From Bacillota bacterium (GTDB lineage Bacteria > Bacillota > Sulfobacillia > UBA3575 > DUQP01): 39,292 nucleotides of DNA. This document shows positions 39,164 through 39,292 of the stretch, one piece after another. A program made the translations under genes and the position numbers. Every line of letters starts with the position of its first letter. The first letter of the stretch is position 1. The notes below the pieces were generated by a model. The model was given only the letters and a program-made list of their open reading frames with translations, was not told the origin of the DNA and made no database searches. The DNA is taken from the NCBI GenBank assembly GCA_012837735.1, contig DUQP01000024.1, positions 1 through 39,292 of the forward strand, written 5' to 3'.

Positions 39164-39292
39164 GGTTGTAATAGGCCAGAGTTTCGTTCAATTTCTTGAT
39201 ATTACGCGGTGAGTGGTCCCAAGGTATTTGGCTGAGGTTGAAAAGGTCAGCAATATGAGGGGCCAAGTGATCGAGGATCACGATAGGCATAG

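Overview
The window reads as chromosomal DNA of a Gram-positive, endospore-forming, probably anaerobic member of the Bacillota (clostridial type). The reasons are two T-box leaders, a LonB-type protease beside LonA, a secG-esterase-rnr-smpB-ssrA order like that of Bacillus, a tmRNA tag reading ANENYALAA, a potassium-dependent type membrane pyrophosphatase, a GlmL-family ATPase, strong Shine-Dalgarno sites and many TTG and GTG starts. I cannot name a genus. Nearly all genes are housekeeping or conserved accessory genes. I see no insertion sequence, prophage, CRISPR array or defence island.

Layout. Bases 1-2509 hold two tandem branched-chain aminotransferase paralogs, each behind its own T-box leader. 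The leaders appear to read different tRNAs (specifiers GTC/Val and CTC/Leu) and to use different output switches. A 55-residue spore-protein-like gene with its own terminator follows. Bases 2918-7003 carry a beta-CASP metallo-hydrolase, a P-loop protein fused to an Asp23-like domain, and a Na/Pi cotransporter-PhoU protein. Bases 7162-12992 are a complete lower-glycolysis operon, gap-pgk-tpiA-gpmI-eno, without a cggR regulator directly upstream. Bases 13074-18975 are secG, a membrane pyrophosphatase, a carboxylesterase, an HD hydrolase and rnr. An amidohydrolase gene on the minus strand separates rnr from smpB and the tmRNA gene ssrA (to 21290).

Bases 21497-28231 carry a secreted cell-wall amidase, a UPF0316 membrane protein, and a tightly coupled run murI-glmL-rph-rdgB/yfcE whose last member is a two-enzyme fusion. 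Bases 28281-29778 contain six tRNA genes (Pro, Gly, Arg, His, Lys, Leu) in two promoter-led groups around a metallo-beta-lactamase-fold gene. Bases 29963-35011 are the protein quality-control set tig-clpP-clpX-lonB. lonA faces lonB and the two reading frames overlap at their 3' ends. A DMT-family exporter (minus) and a GNAT acetyltransferase (plus) close the window.

Together the genes cover branched-chain amino acid metabolism, triose-phosphate to PEP conversion, secretion, pyrophosphate energy use, RNA decay and ribosome rescue, wall metabolism, nucleotide sanitation and protein folding and degradation. The parts most worth checking are the paired T-box leaders, one of which looks translational, the orphan GlmL, the structured tig leader, the domain fusions, and the lonB/lonA overlap.
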